This document shows positions 5,569 to 7,729 of a stretch of 7,729 bases of DNA, one piece after another; within the stretch, counting starts at the first letter, position 1, and each line of letters starts with the position of its first letter. The stretch is from J088 sp003695505 [NCBI: Candidatus Dadabacteria bacterium] (GTDB lineage Bacteria; J088). Below the pieces are notes generated by a model that saw only the letters and a list, made by a program, of their open reading frames with translations, did no database searches and was not told the origin of the DNA. Position numbers and translations under genes: made by a program. The stretch is from NCBI GenBank assembly GCA_003695505.1, contig RFIY01000286.1, positions 1 through 7,729 on the forward strand, given 5' to 3'.

Positions 5569-7104
5569 GTGGCCCTTGCAACCGCCATTGGTGCGGCCGT
5601 CGTTGGTATTGACGCCGTGCCCGTTCGCGTCGAAATCGACCTGTCTTTCGGTCTGCCCGCATTCCAGATCGTCGGCCTGCCCGACGGGGCCGTACGAGAA
5701 TCCCGGGATCGGGTGCGCTCGGCGCTGCGCAACAGCGGGTTCGATCTGTTTCAGCACCGCATCACCGTCAATCTTGCTCCAGCCGATCTGCGCAAGGAAG
5801 GGGCGGCGTTCGATCTGCCCGTCGCGCTGGCCATGCTGGCGGCGCAGGGCGTGTTCCCGCCGGAACGCCTTGGCGGACTGGTGATGGCCGGAGAGCTCGG
5901 GCTGGATGGGCGCGTTCGACCAATTCCGGGCGTGCTTCCCATCGCCGTGGCGTGCCGCAACAGGCGCCTGCCCCGTCTGATCGTCCCCGAAGACAACGCA
6001 CGCGAGGCAGCAATCGTCGAAGGCGTCCAGGTGATTCCGGCGCGCACGCTCCAGGAGGTCGTCGGCTGGTTCGGCGACGATGGCCGTTTCCCCGATGCGG
6101 TAGAGGCTCCCGAGGCGCTCACGGCGGAGCGGCCGGACCTCGATTACAGCGAAGTCCGTGGCCAGCATCACGCCAAGCGTGCACTTGAAGTCGCGGCCGC
6201 CGGCGGCCACAACGTGCTGATGATTGGCCCCCCGGGATCGGGCAAAACCATGCTGGCGCGGCGGCTACCGACGATCCTGCCAGAACCGTCGTTCACAGAG
6301 GCGCTCGAGACCACTCAAATCTACAGCGCCGCCGGGCTGCTGCCGGCCGGAGCCGGACTGTTGACGACCCGCCCCTATCGTTCACCACACCATTCCATTT
6401 CGGATGCGGGACTGATTGGCGGCGGTTCGAACCCTCAGCCAGGAGAGGTCAGCCTGAGCCACCACGGCGTCCTGTTTCTGGACGAGTTACCGGAATTTCG
6501 CAAGCACGTCCTCGAACTGCTCCGGCAACCGCTCGAAGACGGCGTCGTCACGATTTCGCGCGCCACCAGCCGTGTCACCTGGCCTGCTTCATTCATGCTC
6601 GTCGCCAGCATGAACCCGTGCCCGTGCGGCTATCGCGACGACCCGGCCCATGTCTGCACCTGTACACCAGCCCAGATCGACCGATACCAGGCCCGCCTGT
6701 CGGGACCGTTACTCGATCGCATCGATCTGCACATCGATGTGCCGGCCATTGCCTGGGACGAGCTGGCTGACGCCCCTCGTGGCGCATCCAGCGCGGTTCT
6801 GCGCGAACGTGTCGCGGCCGCGCGAGAACGACAGGCTCACCGGTTTCGGGACGAGGCTCATCTGCACGCCAATGCGGACATGGGTTCACGCGAACTCGAG
6901 CGGTACTGCGGGCTTGATGCTGCCGGAGAAGAATTGCTTCGGGCCGCGAGCCAGCGCTTTGGTTTCAGCGCGCGTGCCATTTCACGCATCCTCAAGGTCG
7001 CGCGTACCATCGCCGACCTGTCCGGAGATGAGACGATCGGCGCTCCCCACCTCGCTGAAGCCGTGGGCTATCGCAGCCTGGACCGGCGCATGCAGCCGAT
7101 CTGA
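5569..7104 (+). CDS. comM: ComM/YifB family AAA+ ATPase (Mg-chelatase-like), natural-transformation branch-migration helicase
   Basis: ComM forms ATP-driven hexamers that promote branch migration when incoming single-stranded DNA is integrated during natural transformation; the family is also widespread in species not known to be competent. The 511-residue length is the family norm. The N-terminal ChlI/Lon-protease-like domain (about 1-165) contains GLPAFQIVGLPDGAVRESRDR from 28, ITVNLAPADLRKEG (65-78) and FDLPVALAMLAA (81-92). The AAA+ module has Walker A GPPGSGKT at 220-227, Walker B VLFLDELPEF at 301-310 (D305, E306), sensor-1 SMNPCPCG at 347-354, paired Cys motifs C351/C353 and C363/C365, and LLDRIDLHID with R384 at 381-390. 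The C-terminal domain contains SARAISRILKVARTIADL at 467-484. The GTG start fits the family N-terminus (MALATAIGAAVVGIDA) and the strong ribosome site. It is divergent from the DUF58 gene and intact, with no missing catalytic motif. Confidence 0.96.
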   Translation: MALATAIGAAVVGIDAVPVRVEIDLSFGLPAFQIVGLPDGAVRESRDRVRSALRNSGFDLFQHRITVNLAPADLRKEGAAFDLPVALAMLAAQGVFPPERLGGLVMAGELGLDGRVRPIPGVLPIAVACRNRRLPRLIVPEDNAREAAIVEGVQVIPARTLQEVVGWFGDDGRFPDAVEAPEALTAERPDLDYSEVRGQHHAKRALEVAAAGGHNVLMIGPPGSGKTMLARRLPTILPEPSFTEALETTQIYSAAGLLPAGAGLLTTRPYRSPHHSISDAGLIGGGSNPQPGEVSLSHHGVLFLDELPEFRKHVLELLRQPLEDGVVTISRATSRVTWPASFMLVASMNPCPCGYRDDPAHVCTCTPAQIDRYQARLSGPLLDRIDLHIDVPAIAWDELADAPRGASSAVLRERVAAARERQAHRFRDEAHLHANADMGSRELERYCGLDAAGEELLRAASQRFGFSARAISRILKVARTIADLSGDETIGAPHLAEAVGYRSLDRRMQPI

Positions 7105-7152
7105 CCTTCCCGCCGCCCTGCGGCCACCGTTACCCTGCCTGCACGCAAAGCG

Positions 7153-7729
7153 TCAACAGGATGCCGATCCCAACACCTGGTCAAGGAAGGCCGCGACGCG
7201 CTGCGCGACCCGCTCGGCCTCGACATCCTGCGTCAGTACATGCCAGGAACGCGGCATCACCTCGAGCTGGGCATCCCCGCCAAAGCGGCGTGCGGCCTCA
7301 CGGGCACCCGCCAGCGCGGCGACGTGGTCATGCGCACCGTGCAACATCAACACAGGGGCACCCAATGGTCGCGCCGTCCGACGCTGGGCGCGCAAGGCCG
7401 CATCGACCTCGGCCACGGCATACAGCGATGTCCACGCATAACTGACCGACCGTGCGCGCGCTTCGGGATCCGAGATGTCCGGCCCACCATCCTTGATGCG
7501 GATCCAGCGCCTTGCCACGCTCGTACCGCGAAGGCGCGGCAGCAACGCCCGACCCAGCGGGTCATCGATGCGCCACGGCATGGCCAGCAACACCAGTGCG
7601 TCTGGTGCCAGTGCTTCGTCGAACAGCAAACGGGCGAGCACTGCTCCCAGACTGAGACCAACGACGCCGCATACCGAGCATTCAGCACGGAGCGCCCGAT
7701 AGGCGGTACGGACCGCGGCAAACCATTCC
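7153..7729 (-). CDS. Alpha/beta hydrolase, Est30-like carboxylesterase/monoacylglycerol lipase type (5' end outside window)
   Basis: A cytoplasmic serine hydrolase likely to act on short-chain esters or monoacylglycerols; the true substrate cannot be read from sequence. The frame is open from the window edge to the TGA read at 7153-7155, giving 191 visible residues. The nucleophile elbow GLSLG is at visible residues 24-28 (S26), the acid is D134 in LHGAHDHVA, and the base is H163 in PRSWHVLTQDVEAERVA. The last motif matches the SRHVITLD-type ending of Est30-like enzymes, which are about 250 residues long, so roughly 60 residues including the oxyanion-hole loop are missing. A GTG at 7639-7641 is not the start, since it lies just after the catalytic elbow. 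The gene converges on comM with a 48-bp gap, which has no clear terminator. The visible part is intact and has an ordinary composition. Confidence 0.82.
   Translation of the reverse strand, partial: EWFAAVRTAYRALRAECSVCGVVGLSLGAVLARLLFDEALAPDALVLLAMPWRIDDPLGRALLPRLRGTSVARRWIRIKDGGPDISDPEARARSVSYAWTSLYAVAEVDAALRAQRRTARPLGAPVLMLHGAHDHVAALAGAREAARRFGGDAQLEVMPRSWHVLTQDVEAERVAQRVAAFLDQVLGSASC

Noticed and set aside
5485-6210. Upstream extension of the DUF58 reading frame
   Set aside because: The added sequence is antisense to the conserved N-terminal domain of comM and carries no family signal; DUF58 similarity begins after the 5454 start.
7112-7124. GCCGC-CCT-GCGGC dyad after comM as a terminator
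   Set aside because: The stem is only 5 bp and no T-run follows on either strand; in this GC range such dyads occur by chance.

Overview
The window is a compact, high-GC bacterial chromosomal segment. It carries six protein-coding genes, two of them cut by the window edges, with no RNA genes, insertion sequences or CRISPR. The gene set (an rsmI end, a pcnB-type poly(A) polymerase, a DUF58/TgpA pair and comM) fits a GC-rich Proteobacterium, most likely a Gammaproteobacterium. This is inferred from family resemblance only; no species can be named.

Layout. Positions 1-423 (+) are the C-terminal half of RsmI, the 16S rRNA C1402 2'-O-methyltransferase. After a 114-bp gap with a GC-rich hairpin comes pcnB, 538-1917 (+), with a TTG start and a very Arg-rich tail. 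Converging on pcnB is a minus-strand cluster, in order of transcription: a DUF58 protein (4438-5454), a TgpA-like membrane transglutaminase (2369-4441, overlapping its neighbour by ATGA) and a small four-helix membrane protein of unknown function (1945-2289). Divergent from that cluster, across a 114-bp gap, is comM/yifB (5569-7104, +), an AAA+ ATPase of the Mg-chelatase-like group. Converging on comM is the 3' part of an alpha/beta hydrolase of the Est30-like carboxylesterase/monoacylglycerol lipase type (7153 to the window end, -).

How the genes work together. rsmI and pcnB are RNA-modification and RNA-decay housekeeping genes in tandem. DUF58 and TgpA form a translationally coupled envelope pair. 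In many bacteria this pair follows a MoxR AAA+ ATPase gene, but none lies in front of it here. The divergent neighbour is instead ComM, a DNA-branch-migration ATPase of natural transformation. No stretch longer than about 114 bp lacks a gene. I see no convincing new system; the points most worth a second look are the missing moxR, the uncharacterised small membrane protein after tgpA, and the RG-rich PcnB tail.
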